A stretch of 64,000 nt of DNA from Ryuthela nishihirai (taxonomy: Eukaryota; Arthropoda; Arachnida; Araneae; Heptathelidae): assembly GCA_038380435.1 (NCBI GenBank), contig JAWZYU010000034.1:38750901-38814900 (forward strand). Reading direction: 5' to 3'. The translations under genes were made by a program, and so were the position numbers. The first letter of the stretch is position 1, and each line of letters starts with the position of its first letter. Shown one piece after another: positions 1 through 9,540 of the stretch. The notes under the pieces were generated by a model that saw only the letters and a list, made by a program, of their open reading frames with translations, ran no database searches and was not told the origin of the DNA.

Positions 1-150
1 GCAGGCAAGCCCATCGGTGTCCCCTACTGACCGTGGGCAGGGCGGGGAATTTTGCGGAGATAAATCTCAACGCTGACCCAGCTGGGACTCGAACCTGGAA
101 ACTACAGATTACGAGCCTGGCGCGCTACCGACTGAGCCACCCCCGCCCCC
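1..150 (-). mobile_element. SINE-A copy, cut by the window edge
   Basis: Only the 5' part of the SINE is present, in reverse. The tRNA-like head ends near 150 in the usual run of C (ccgccccc). The B box (reverse of GGTTCGAGTCC) and A box (reverse of TGGCTCAGTCGG) are intact. Confidence 0.93.
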
Positions 151-205
151 ATAAATTAAGGAACAACCTTATGTCATATCTATGGGAAGATAACGTTGAA
201 GCTTC

Positions 206-633
206 TAAAATAAGTTTTTTTTGTTTTGAAGAATGTGATTGCAGATAAAGATCTCAATCAAATAAATCAATATCTCGAATTTTCGAGAATATTCGTTCAG
301 TATTTAATGAGTTATGGAAGTTTGAATATTTAACAACAGCAATGCCAATCTTAAGAAACTTATACAAAACTGAAGAATAGTGTAAGAATTTTGTACAAAG
401 TTTTAAAATACAAACTTATTTTATTAAACACTTTGATAAAATACTTATTCTAAGTTTTAATTAACGTCTGAAATCAATTTTTGTGGCTGGTAATTGTTAT
501 CGCTAAATATTCAAACTTCAATAACTCATTAAATACTGCACGAATATTATTGAAAATCGAGATATTGATTTATTTGATTGAGATCTTTATCTGCAATCAC
601 ATTTCTCAAAACAAAAACACTTATTTTACATTA
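206..633. mobile_element. Fold-back MITE with arms of about 140 bp
   Basis: The left arm (about 206-345) is nearly the reverse complement of the right arm (about 497-633), with a short AT-rich centre. Arm sequence such as ATATTCGTTCAGTATT recurs near 32200 and 55010 in the Tc1-like MITE family of this window, so it is probably a rearranged member. There is no coding capacity and the exact ends and TSD are unclear. Confidence 0.75.
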
Positions 634-902
634 TTTAAAAATATTTACCCAGTCCAAAACGATTTTTCATTTACAAAAACAAACCGGTGGTGACATCCAT
701 TCTTCCATCTCCTCATTCTGAAGATGCGCAGTTGAAAACAGATTAAAAAAAAAAGCCCTAATGTGCCGCTCAAAAATAAAAATAACTCTATAAATCTCAG
801 GACTCATTTTAGTCAACTTTTAAGTATAAAAAAAACTTAAACGCCACATTTTAAAGAAACATTTCACCCACCTTTAAAAACTGCTTCTACAATTCCTTTG
901 GT

Positions 903-1439
903 TTAACCTTTTCACGACCAAGGGAAACATTTTTCCAATTTTAAAATTGGTGATTGTCGTATTTAATTATAACCTTATCTGCATTTTTTATACAGAATGT
1001 CAAAATTGAACGTATGCCGAACGCAATTACGTAAACGGGAACGTTTAGAAAACAAACACAGAACTGTCAGGACGCATAATATATGTACTATGTGCAATGT
1101 CCATCTTTGCCTCATTACCAAAAGAAATTGCTTCGCAGAATATCATAATTAGCACATCGTTTTGTATAGTAATTTTATTTCATAATTTTGTATTATTTTA
1201 GTTAACATTTTGTTCTAATAAACCAATAAATAAAAGACATTGCATAATAAGCCTAACTATAATTTGTGTTACCTTTATAGTCCATTGGGAAAAATATTTC
1301 CCATAAAATTCCAAAAAAACTACACATTGTTATGTATTTTTTCTTATGATTTTTATTTATTTTACGTCTAAACAAACTAAAATAAACAGTTACATACTAA
1401 TATTTACTCTTAGAAACCGTATGGTCCTGAAAGGGTTAA
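903..1439. mobile_element. piggyBac-like MITE, copy 1
   Basis: A 537-bp element bounded by TTAA on both sides (903-906 and 1436-1439). Its ends are short inverted repeats of the type CCYTTTCACGACCA / CCCTTTCAGGACCAT. A nearly identical 537-bp copy lies at 54216-54752. TTAA target sites and CCY-type ends are the hallmark of piggyBac transposons. The element has no transposase and is therefore non-autonomous. Confidence 0.88.
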
Positions 1440-1760
1440 TAAGTGAAAATCACAATTACTGAAATCGATTTTAAAAGTGAAATCCATAAATGCTGCAGAG
1501 AACTTTAAAGACTTATATCAAAGGATAAAAAAACCTCTAAAATCCATCTTTCCAATCCACATATTAACATAAACTGCAACGACTAATGAATCTAAAAAAT
1601 GATCATTTACGATCAGAAGTATCAAATAATTATAAACGTGACAATAATTATTATTTTTTCAGTGAATAATTACAGTAACCCTTCATTATGTAACTATATC
1701 ATTTAAGCATTGGCATCATCCGATAAATCTGTCTGTTTTTCGTTATCAACCACTCTTTAT
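1440..1760. other. AT-rich stretch, no gene seen
   Basis: Low-complexity AT-rich sequence between two mobile elements. No open frame, RNA or repeat was recognised. Confidence 0.6.
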
Positions 1761-1769
1761 ATTAAAGTG

Positions 1770-2246
1770 GGTTGTTTACCTCTGAGCGGCACTTTTTTGC
1801 ACACCATGGGCTAAATGGTCAGGTCACATGGGCCCCGAAGGCTCAGAGAAGGTTGGGGGAGGGGACCCACTGGAACAGCTGTTGGGAGACAGATGGTAGC
1901 CTCCCGTCAAGACCATCCAGCGTGTTCTTTAACGTTGGGTTGTTTTACCTCTGAGCGGCACTTTTTTGCACACCGTGGGCTAAATGGCCAGGTCACATGG
2001 ACCCCGAAGGCTCAGAAAAGGTTGGGGGAGGGGACCCACTAGAACAAGCTGTTGGGAGACAGATGGTAGCCTCCCGTCAAGGCCATCCAACGTGTTCTTT
2101 AATGTGCACATGGTATGGCTCTCCCGCACACGGGGCCACGGCTTAACGTCCCATCCGACGGACGGCGGCCTTTCCAAGCCTATCGGTGTCCCCTACTGAC
2201 CGTGGGCAAGGCGGGGAATTTTTTCGGAGCTACCCCCGCCCCTTAA
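1770..2246 (-). mobile_element. SINE-A with two tail modules and a deleted head
   Basis: Flanked by the perfect 9-bp duplication ATTAAAGTG (1761-1769 and 2247-2255). Two 3' modules stand in tandem (about 1770-1934 and 1935-2105). Most of the tRNA head is missing: sequence jumps from the CGGAG of the body straight to the terminal CCCCCGCCCC. Because the terminal C-run and the TSD survive, the deletion most likely came after insertion. Confidence 0.92.
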
Positions 2247-2435
2247 ATTAAAGTGACATATATTATCACGAAACATTCCTGCACTTTTTAAGAAATTCTA
2301 TAATTGAAAAAACAAGCCAGTAAACCTTTGACAATCCAGAATGAATTGGGGGGGGGGGCTCAGTCGGTAGCGCGCCAGGCTAGTAATCTGCATTTCCCAG
2401 GTTCAAGTCCCAGCTGGGTCAGCGTTCAGATTTAT

Positions 2436-2604
2436 AAATAAAAAATAACAAATACTCCCTCAAGCAGCTGCTTGCCACAGAGGTCTGACAGGAGACTGTC
2501 AGTTTATATGTCAGAGTAGAAGGTCTGAGAGGATGGCAGGACCTCAGCAGAAAAACGACACACACAGCCATGCCTTACCCGTGGCTCGAACCCAGGTCCC
2601 TTAC
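2436..2604 (-). mobile_element. SINE-B nested in SINE-A, 5'-truncated
   Basis: Reverse-oriented SINE-B: its tail (AAATACTCCCTCAAGCAGCT) is at the left and its B box (reverse of GGTTCGAGCC) at the right. The A-box part is absent. It splits the SINE-A body exactly between GATTTAT and CTCCGCAAAA, so SINE-B was active after this SINE-A inserted. Confidence 0.88.
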
Positions 2605-2728
2605 CTCCGCAAAATGCCCCGCTCTGCCCACGGTCAGTAGGGGACACCGATGGGCTTGGAAAGGCCGCCGTCCGTCGGATGGGACGTTAAGCCGTCGTCC
2701 CGTGTGCGGGAGAGCCATACCCTGTGCT

Positions 2729-3745
2729 CGTTAAAGAACACGCTGGATGGCCTTGACGGGAGGCTACCATCTGTCTCCCAACAGCTGTTCCAGTGGGTCC
2801 CCTCCCCCAACCTTCTCTGAGCCTTCGGGGTCCATGTGACCTGGCCATTTAGCCCACGGTGTGCAAAAAAGTGCCGCTCAGAGGTAAAACAACCCAACGT
2901 TAAAGAACACGCTGGATGGTCTTGACGGGAGGCTACCATCTGTCTCCCAACAGCTGTTCCAGTGGGTCCCCTCCCCCAACCTTCTCTGAGCCTTCGGGAT
3001 CCATGTGACCTGGCCATTTAGCCCACAGTGTGCAAAAAAGTGCCGCTCAGAGGTAAAACAACCCAACGTTAAAGAACACGCTGGATGGCCTTGACGGGAG
3101 GCTACCATCTGTCTCCCAACAGCTGTTCCAGTGGGTCCCCTCCCTCAACCTTCTCTGAGCCTTCGGGGTCCATGTGACCTGGCCATTTAGCCCACGGTGT
3201 GCAAAAAAGTGCCGCTCAGAGGTAAAACAACCCAACGTTAAAGAACACGCTGGATGGTCTTGACGGGAGGCTACCATCTGTCTCCCAACAGCTGTTCCAG
3301 TGGGTCCCCTCCCCCAACCTTCTCTGAGCCTTCGGGATCCATGTGACCTGGCCATTTAGCCCACAGTGTGCAAAAAAGTGCCGCTCAGAGGTAAAACAAC
3401 CCAACGTTAAAGAACACGCTGGATGGCCTTGACGGGAGGCTACCATCTGTCTCCCAACAGCTGTTCCAGTGGGTCCCCTCCCTCAACCTTCTCTGAGCCT
3501 TCGGGGTCCATGTGACCTGGCCATTTAGCCCACGGTGTGCAAAAAAGTGCCGCTCAGAGATAAAACAACCCAACGTTAAAGAACACGCTGGATGGCCTTG
3601 ACGGGAGACTACCATCTGTCTCCTAACGGCTGTTCCAGTGGGTCCCCTCCCCCAACCTTCTCTGAATCCTTGAACTCCTTCTGACTTGGACATTTAGCCC
3701 ATTGTGTGCAAAAAAGTGCCGCTCAGAGGTAAAACAACCCAACCC
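2729..3745 (+). repeat. 169-bp tandem array of the SINE-A tail (6 units)
   Basis: Units begin at the GTTAAAGAACACGC motif near 2729, 2898, 3067, 3236, 3405 and 3574, an exact 169-bp period. Units at 2898 and 3236 share one variant set (GGTCTTGACG, GGGATCC) and those at 3067 and 3405 share another (CCTCCCTCAACC). The array thus has a 338-bp dimeric period, implying duplication of a pair. Confidence 0.95.
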
Positions 3746-4162
3746 TTTCTTGACAGAGACTTGACCCAAGAGGCCTCAACTTCTTTTTTTTTGAAGTTAT
3801 AAAAATGTAAAAAATAATATGTTGGATTAATTTCAGCACAACATTTTATATGCATGAAAGTTACCAAAAAAAACCTCTTAAAAACAACCAGTTAAAAAAA
3901 TACATAGAATACAAACAAGTTCTTCACAGGGAAAAACGATTTTCGGAAACAACGTTACGTAAGCAGACTTCTGCATAAAATTAAAAGTCCTTGTTACATA
4001 AGTACTTAGCTAGAGACGTGCTCTTTCTGCAGCAAGGTTGATCTGCGCAAAGTTACCCTGAAACACAACTGCACAAAATCTTTAGCAAGATGACATTTTA
4101 GATCATTTTAACTCCCACTTTTTTAAATGTTAAACTTACATTACAGATTCATATAATTTTGC
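3746..4162. other. AT-rich stretch, no gene seen
   Basis: Contains short poly-A/T tracts. A piece near 4035-4090 (GATCTGCGCAAAGTTACC) loosely resembles the reverse complement of about 7850-7910, so an old unclassified repeat may be present. No coding signal. Confidence 0.5.
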
Positions 4163-4172
4163 ACAAAACACT

Positions 4173-4554
4173 GGGGCCGGGGTGGCTCAGTCGGTAGCGC
4201 GCCAGGCTCGTAATCTGTAGTTCCCAGGTTCGAGTCCCAGCTGGGTCAGCGTTGAGATTTATCTCCGCAAAAATCTATCTCCACGGTCAGTAGGGGACAC
4301 CGATGGGCTTGGAAAGGCCGCCGTCCGTCGGATTGGACGTTAAGCCGTGGCACCGTGTCCGGGAGAGCCATACCCTGTGCACGTTAAAGAACACGCTGGA
4401 TGGCCTTGACGGGAGGCTACCATCTGTCTCCCAACAGCTGTTCCAGTGGGTCCCCTCCCCCAACCTTATCTGAGCCTTCGGGGTCCATGTGACCTGGCCA
4501 TTTAGCCCATGGTGTGCAAAAAAAGTGCCGCTCAGAGGTAAAACAACCCAACGT
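4173..4554 (+). mobile_element. SINE-A, full length, with TSD
   Basis: Complete copy from GGGGCCGGGG head to AACAACCCAACGT tail, flanked by the 10-bp duplication ACAAAACACT (4163-4172 and 4555-4564). It has one tail module. Confidence 0.95.
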
Positions 4555-4564
4555 ACAAAACACT

Positions 4565-5498
4565 AAAAAAACTTCTCACTTCTAAATGCCAAACGCAACT
4601 CCTTTAAATAAGGTATTTTAAACAGCAGACATGTTTGGTAAATAAATCGACCTATATATAGCTTGCGTTTGTCATCCGGTTTAACAGAAAATATCGTTCG
4701 TTAAAATGAACCAAAAGACTTACGAATTCTAGAGATGTCGTGCGGACGATCAGCACTCCCAGGTAAGATACAAAATCATCTTCTAAAGAGCATCACACGT
4801 TTAAAGAGAAGACCGTCAGCCAGCCAGCCCACCTGGCTAGTCAGGGGCCAGCTCCAGCGATCAGGCCACCCGGGGGTGTCAGGGAACTCACTACAGTACG
4901 CACTCAAACGCGCACTTCGTCACTATTTCGCGAACGTCTTTGCCCCTGGTCGCTGCCACTGGCAACAGGCATCTGCAGAGCCCGTATCAGTTGCCACGGC
5001 AACCAGCTGGTATGAACGTGTGTGGACGCTCGTTGCCGTGGCGACGCGAACACGCTCCCTTCATTGTCCATCGTTGCGGATTGATTTCTTTGCCGAGGGT
5101 GAATGGTGAAGATGGTGGCGTGTAGGGGAGGGAGGGTTGAGGAGAACGGGATGCTGCGGGATGAATAAAGAAGGAGGATGGGTTAAGAGGTTCCATTTTT
5201 AGGGAAATACTTCACTGTAGAGATGCTCCAATCTCCAAATTGTCTCTTGCTCCTATTTCTGAGAATAGGAAGGGGGGAAAAATCGGTGTTTGCGGCAAAC
5301 AGAGAAGGACGTTGCTAAAGCAATCTTGTTTACCTTTCGGAGAGATCGTTTTTTCTAAAAATAGCCCAGGGAAGAAATCCAGACTGTCATTGACCAGAGA
5401 TGAGAGATCATCTGCGCATCTCGCATGTCGACAAGACAGCATCCAAGTATGTAATGATCGAGGCTACATTCATGAATGCCTTTTGAAACGAATCAGTG
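4565..5498. other. GC-richer, non-repetitive region, candidate promoter
   Basis: In contrast to its surroundings, about 4730-5180 is GC-richer and holds many CpG dinucleotides and no recognised repeat. It contains the X-box cluster and a YY1-like AAGATGGTGGC at 5109-5119. Strong splice-donor-like sites exist in both directions: CCAG|GTAAGATA at 4763 on plus, and GTAAGT at 4718-4723 read on minus. A 124-codon open frame at 4735-5109 runs through the plus donor; I recognise nothing in its product, so I do not call it a gene. Best reading is a promoter/first-exon region, direction unresolved. Confidence 0.45.
4952..5045. promoter_or_regulatory. Cluster of three RFX X-box-like sites
   Basis: The X-box consensus is GTNRCC, a 0-3 nt spacer, then RGYAAC. 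Site 2 at 4990-5003 (GTTGCC AC GGCAAC) fits perfectly and is a near-palindrome. Site 1 at 4952-4966 (GCTGCC ACT GGCAAC) and site 3 at 5032-5045 (GTTGCC GT GGCGAC) each have one mismatch. Start-to-start spacing is 38 and 42 bp. X-boxes bind RFX factors and are the classic promoter element of ciliary genes. No transcript evidence is available here, so promoter function is inferred. Confidence 0.55.
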
Positions 5499-5716
5499 AT
5501 GCTTGAGTATTACAAAGATTGTGTCAATTGATTACCATTCCAAGAGTCGGGTTGGTTTATTCTCTGAGCGGCACTTTTTTTGCACACAATGGGCTCAGTT
5601 GCCAGGTCACAAGGACCCCAAGGGCTCACGAAAGGTTGGAGGCAGGGAATCCACTGGACAGCTCTTGGTATACAGATGGTAACCTCCGGTCAAGGTCATC
5701 CAGCGTGTTCTTCAAC
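5499..5716. repeat. Segmental duplicate of 8031-8240
   Basis: About 48 bp of non-SINE sequence (from ATGCTTGAGTATTACAAA) plus the adjoining reverse SINE-A fragment match 8031-8240 with few differences. Shared unique flank means this is a local duplication, not two independent SINE insertions. Confidence 0.8.
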
Positions 5717-5886
5717 GTCCCATACGAAGGACGGCGACCTTTCCAAGCTCATCGGTATCTCCTACTGATCGAGGACAGGGCGAGGAGTTTTGGAGAGATG
5801 AATCTCAACGCCAGCTGCGAATCGAACCTGTGAACTGCAAATTACGAGAATGGTGCGCTAACATTGAGCAACCCATGCCCCGCCGT
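5549..5886 (-). mobile_element. SINE-A, old diverged copy
   Basis: Full-length layout but heavily mutated, with a gap between tail module and body. Its head end (5850-5886) is interrupted by insertion of the younger SINE-A at 5889. Confidence 0.85.
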
Positions 5887-5888
5887 TT

Positions 5889-6281
5889 ATGGGGGGCGGG
5901 AGTGGCTCAGTCGGTAGCGCGCCAGGCTCGTAATCTGTAGTTCCCAGGTTCGAGTCCCAGCTGGGTCAGCGTTGAGATTTATCTCCGCAAAATTCCCCGC
6001 CCTGCCCACGGTCAGTAGGGGACACCGATGGGCTTGGAAAGGCCGCCGTCCGTCGGATGGGACGTTAAGTCGTGGCCCCGTGTGCCGGAGAGCCGTACCC
6101 TGTGCACGTTAAAGAACACGCTGGATGGTCTTGACGGGAGGTTACTACCTGTCTCCCAACAGCTGTTCCAGTGGGTCCCCTCCCCCAACCTTCTCTGAGC
6201 CTTCGGGGTCCATGTGACCTGGCCATTTAGCCCATGGTGTGCAAAAAAGTGCCGCTCAGAGGTAAAACAACCCAACCCAAA
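5889..6281 (+). mobile_element. SINE-A, reference-quality full copy with 12-bp TSD
   Basis: Flanked by GCCCCGCCGTTT (5877-5888 and 6282-6293). The A box TGGCTCAGTCGG is at 5903-5914 and the B box GGTTCGAGTCC at 5947-5957, the spacing of an RNA polymerase III internal promoter. The position equivalent to an anticodon loop reads CTCGTAA (triplet CGT). The tRNA-like head (about 75 bp) is followed by a body (about 150 bp), the 169-bp tail module, and AAAACAACCCAACCC. It cannot encode protein and depends on a LINE for movement; no partner LINE is visible here. Confidence 0.96.
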
Positions 6282-6356
6282 GCCCCGCCGTTTCAAGAAC
6301 TAAAAACATACACTTATTTCATGCATAGGATTATAAGTAAATAACTTATTAAAAAG

Positions 6357-6464
6357 GATGGGTTGCTTTACCTTTGAGGGGCACATTTCTTTCATATATT
6401 TATAATATATAAATATTATATATTTATATAACGAGTTTAATGCCAGGTCACAAAGGTCCCAGGG
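6357..6464 (-). mobile_element. SINE-A tail fragment with AT-rich insert
   Basis: Reverse tail motif (GGGTTGCTTTACCTTTGAGGGGCAC) interrupted by a TATA-type simple repeat (6400-6431), then GCCAGGTCACAAAGG. The rest is replaced by the next SINE. Confidence 0.7.
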
Positions 6465-6797
6465 GCAGGAATTGGTTCAGTCGGTAACGCACCAGGCTCA
6501 AAATCTCATTCTCCCAGGTTCGAGCCCCAATTCTGTCTGCGTTGAGCAATTTGTCTGCTAAACCCTCTTCTGACCTTGGTGAGAAAGGGGACACGGTTCG
6601 GTTGGAAGGGCCCCGTCCGTCGGATGGGGCGCTAAGACGTGGTTCCGTGCCCAGGAGAAGCATATACTTCGCACGTTAAAGAACACGCTGGATGGCCTTG
6701 AGAGAGGATTATTTATCCTTTTAACAACTGTCCAGTAATTAATTCCCCAATCTTCTCTGATACCTTGGGATCCTTGTCACGTGGCAATTTTCGCTTA
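6465..6797 (+). mobile_element. SINE-A, highly diverged copy
   Basis: The head is TTGGTTCAGTCGGTAACGC with B box GGTTCGAGCCC. Body and tail are recognisable but with many substitutions, suggesting an older subfamily. Confidence 0.85.
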
Positions 6798-7176
6798 ACT
6801 CTTCACCCTGTCCTCGGTCAGAATGGGGACACCGATGACCTTGAAACGGCCAATATCTTTCGGATGTGACGTTAAGCCGTGGCTCCGTGTGCAGGAGAGC
6901 CATACCCTGTGCACGTTAAAGAACGCACCGGATGGCTTTGACGGAAGGCTACCTCTGTCTCCTAACAACTGTCCAGTGTACTCTTCCCCCAGCCTTCTCT
7001 GAGCCTTTGGGGTCCTTGTGACCTGGCCATTTAACTCATTGTATGCAGAAAAGCGCTACTCAGAGGTAAAACAACCCAATCCTTCCTCCAACTCTCCCTG
7101 AATCCTCGGGGTCCTTGTAACTTGGACATTTAGCAAATTGAGCTAAAAAAAGTATCGCTGAAAGATAAAACAACCC
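6798..7176 (+). mobile_element. SINE-A, head-less copy plus extra tail fragment
   Basis: Starts in the body (CACCCTGTCCTCGGTCAG) and has one tail module to about 7075. A second, degenerate tail piece runs to 7176, where a younger copy has inserted. Confidence 0.8.
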
Positions 7177-7182
7177 ATAAAG

Positions 7183-7568
7183 GGTTGGGTTGGGTTTTAC
7201 CTCTGAGCGGCAATTTTTTGCACACCATGGGCTAAATGGTCAGGTCACATGGACCCCGAAGGCTCAGAGAAGGTTGGGGGAGGGGACCCACTGGAACAGC
7301 TGTTGGGAGACAGATGGTAGCCTCCCGTCAAGGCCATCCAGCGTGTTCTTTAACGCACAGGGTATGGCTCTCCCACACACGGGACCACGGCTTAACGTCC
7401 CATCCGACGGACGGCAGCCTTTCCAAGCCCACCGGTGTCATTTACTGACCGTGGGTAGGGCGGGGAATTTTGCGGAGATAAATCTCAACGCTGACCCAGC
7501 TGGGACTCGAACCTGGGAACTACAGATTACGAGCCTGGCGCGCTACCGACTGAGCCACCCCCGCCCCC
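7183..7568 (-). mobile_element. SINE-A, full length, with TSD
   Basis: Flanked by the 11-bp duplication AACCCATAAAG (7172-7182 and 7569-7579). A and B boxes are intact. The long open frame across it is only a translation of the SINE. Confidence 0.95.
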
Positions 7569-7579
7569 AACCCATAAAG

Positions 7580-8030
7580 ACCCTAAAGAATCATAGCCAG
7601 ATATGGAATCCACTAGACAGCTATTCGGAAGCGATCGGAACTTCCCGTCAAAGCTTTCCAGTGTGTTCATCCAATGTGTCGTCATTGATCTTGTTGAACA
7701 AGCTTGCAACTGTAGCTTGGCATAACTGGAAGAAGAAGTGGACACTAGGAACTCACCAACGTAAGTGCTTAGTTTATCGTAACGACGTCTTATTCCTTAA
7801 AATGCCAAACCGCAATTCTTTGAAATGGATAAATACGAATCGAAACTGTCCTTGCTGAAGACTTTGTGCAGAGAGTTTCAACCGGCAACTTTACGCAGAT
7901 CGCTGTTGTTGTATAAATAGCAAGGCTTTAACCGTGCTATTACTTAGCTTTTTATTTACGTTAAAGCCGCTTTTAATTTTATGCACTGGTCTGTTTATGT
8001 AAGGTTTATGTAAGGTCTGTTTATGTATTA
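7580..8030. other. Unassigned stretch
   Basis: No gene recognised. Contains a short direct repeat (GTAAGGTTTATGTAAGGTCT) near 8000. About 7850-7910 loosely matches 4035-4090 in reverse. Confidence 0.5.
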
Positions 8031-8240
8031 ATGCTTGAATATTACAAATATTGTTTCAATTGATTACCATTCCAAGAGTTGGGTTGGTTTACTCTCTGAA
8101 CGGCACTTTTTTTGCACACAATGGGCTCAGTTGCCAGGTCACAAGGACCCCAAGGGCTCATGAAAGGTTGGAGGCAGGGAATCCACTGGACAGTTGATGG
8201 TATACAGATGGTAACCTCCGGTCAAGGTCATCCAGCGTGT
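8031..8240. repeat. Segmental duplicate of 5499-5716
   Basis: Carries the same 48-bp unique flank and reverse SINE-A fragment (8087-8240). It is cut off at CCAGCGTGT by the head of the next SINE-A; the remainder of the older copy does not reappear after it. Confidence 0.8.
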
Positions 8241-8787
8241 GATGGCTCAGTCGGTAGCGCGCCAGGCTCGTAATCTGTAGTTCCCAGGTTCGAGTCCCAG
8301 CTGGGTCAGCGTTGAGGTTTATCTCCGCAAAATTCCCCGCCCTGCCCACGGTCAGTAGGGGACACCGATGGGCTTGGAAAGGCCGTCCGTCCGTCGGATG
8401 GAACGTTAAGCCGTGGCCCCGTGTGCGGGAGAGCCATACCCTGTGCACGTTAAAGAACACGCTGGATGGCCTTGACGAGAGACTACCATCTGTCTCCCAA
8501 CAGCTGTTCCAGCGTGTCCCCTCCCCCAACTTTCTCTGAGCCTTCGGGGTCCATGTGACCTGGCCATTTAGCCCATGGTGTGCAAAAAAGTGCCGCTCAG
8601 AGGTACAACAACCCAACATTAAAGAAGACGCTGGATGGCCTTGACGGGAGGCTACCATCTGTCTCCCAACAGCTGTTCCAGTGGGTCCCCTCCCCCAACC
8701 TTCTCTGAGCCTTCGGGGTCCATGTGACCTGGCCATTTAGCCCATGGTGTGCAAAAAAGTGCCGCTTAGAGGTAAAACAACCCAACC
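8241..8787 (+). mobile_element. SINE-A with two tail modules
   Basis: Starts at GATGGCTCAGTCGG without the usual G-run, so the extreme 5' end is missing. Tail modules start near 8449 and 8618, a 169-bp spacing. Confidence 0.92.
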
Positions 8788-9007
8788 CTGTTTACGTAAC
8801 GTGGTTTTTGAAAATTATTTTGCATCTCACTGCTTAAGAACTTGTTCGTATTACATTAATTTTAGCTGATTATTTCTAAGATACTGTTTTTCGGAAATAT
8901 TGTCTGTGACGAGGACAGAATCGGGCAGGCAGAACACTTGATTTCCTACCTCTCCTTCTCGTGGTGCAGACAGTTAGTACTTTTCAGGGGGATATTGTTT
9001 TCCCCAT

Positions 9008-9188
9008 GCTGTCCCATGGTCGAGTAGTTAGTGCGCTTGGCTACTGATCTAAGGGACCTGGGTTCGAGCCCCGGGTAAGTCATGGCGGTTTGTGTCGTTT
9101 TTCTGCTGAGGTCCTGACATCCTCTCAGACCTACTATGGCATATAAACTGACAGATTCCTGTCAGACCTCTGTGGCAAGGCTGTCCAA
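9008..9188 (+). mobile_element. SINE-B joined to a SINE-A tail
   Basis: Head CATGGTCGAGTAGTTAGTGCGC with B box GGTTCGAGCCC, then the SINE-B body up to CTCTGTGGCAAGGCTG. Instead of the SINE-B end (CAGCTGCTTGAGGGGG) it passes directly into the SINE-A tail module. Confidence 0.85.
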
Positions 9189-9305
9189 CAGCTGTTCCAG
9201 TGGGTCCCCTCCCCCAACCTACTCTGAGCCTTCGGGGTTCTTGTGACCTGCCCATTTAGCCCATTGTGTGCTAAAAAAGTGCTGCTCAAAGGTAAAATAA
9301 TCTAG
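9186..9305 (+). mobile_element. SINE-A tail module (fused to SINE-B)
   Basis: Begins at CCAACAGCTGTTCCAG and runs to the AGGTAAAATAAT tail. No SINE-A head precedes it. Confidence 0.85.
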
Positions 9306-9540
9306 AAAGCATGTTTATCAAACCTTGTTTTAAGCCACTGTTGAACTAAAGTTGATGAACAAGAATAAACATTTGTCACATGTTTCATTAAATCGTATAC
9401 TTGTTGATACATTTAAGAAGACCGTCGTCCATCCGATTGAAAGTTAAGCCATGGTCTGTAGCGCAAGGCAGCCACAGTAAAACCTCAACTCTTACGCACT
9501 TCGTACAGCAATGACTCACACGAGATTTGTAGTTCGCGTC

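Larger units (their letters stand above)
2348..3745 (+). mobile_element. SINE-A with six tail modules, interrupted by SINE-B
   Basis: A tRNA-like head follows a G-run at 2348. The body is split near 2435 by a reverse SINE-B and resumes at 2605 with CTCCGCAAAAT. Six copies of the 169-bp tail module follow, and the usual AAAACAACCCAACCC tail ends the element near 3745. Confidence 0.93.

Noticed and set aside
2634..3693. Long overlapping open frames with peptides such as GCFTSERHFFAHHGLNGQVT
   Set aside because: They recur wherever SINE-A occurs, in both orientations, and the period is the 169-bp tail module. They are translations of the SINE, not genes.
4735..5109. 124-codon open frame as a gene
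   Set aside because: It runs through a strong splice donor and the X-box sites, and the product matches nothing I know. Treated as promoter/first-exon sequence.
5889..5965. tRNA gene
   Set aside because: A and B boxes are present, but the same head occurs tens of times with the same SINE body, has no matching acceptor stem and often carries TSDs. It is a SINE head.
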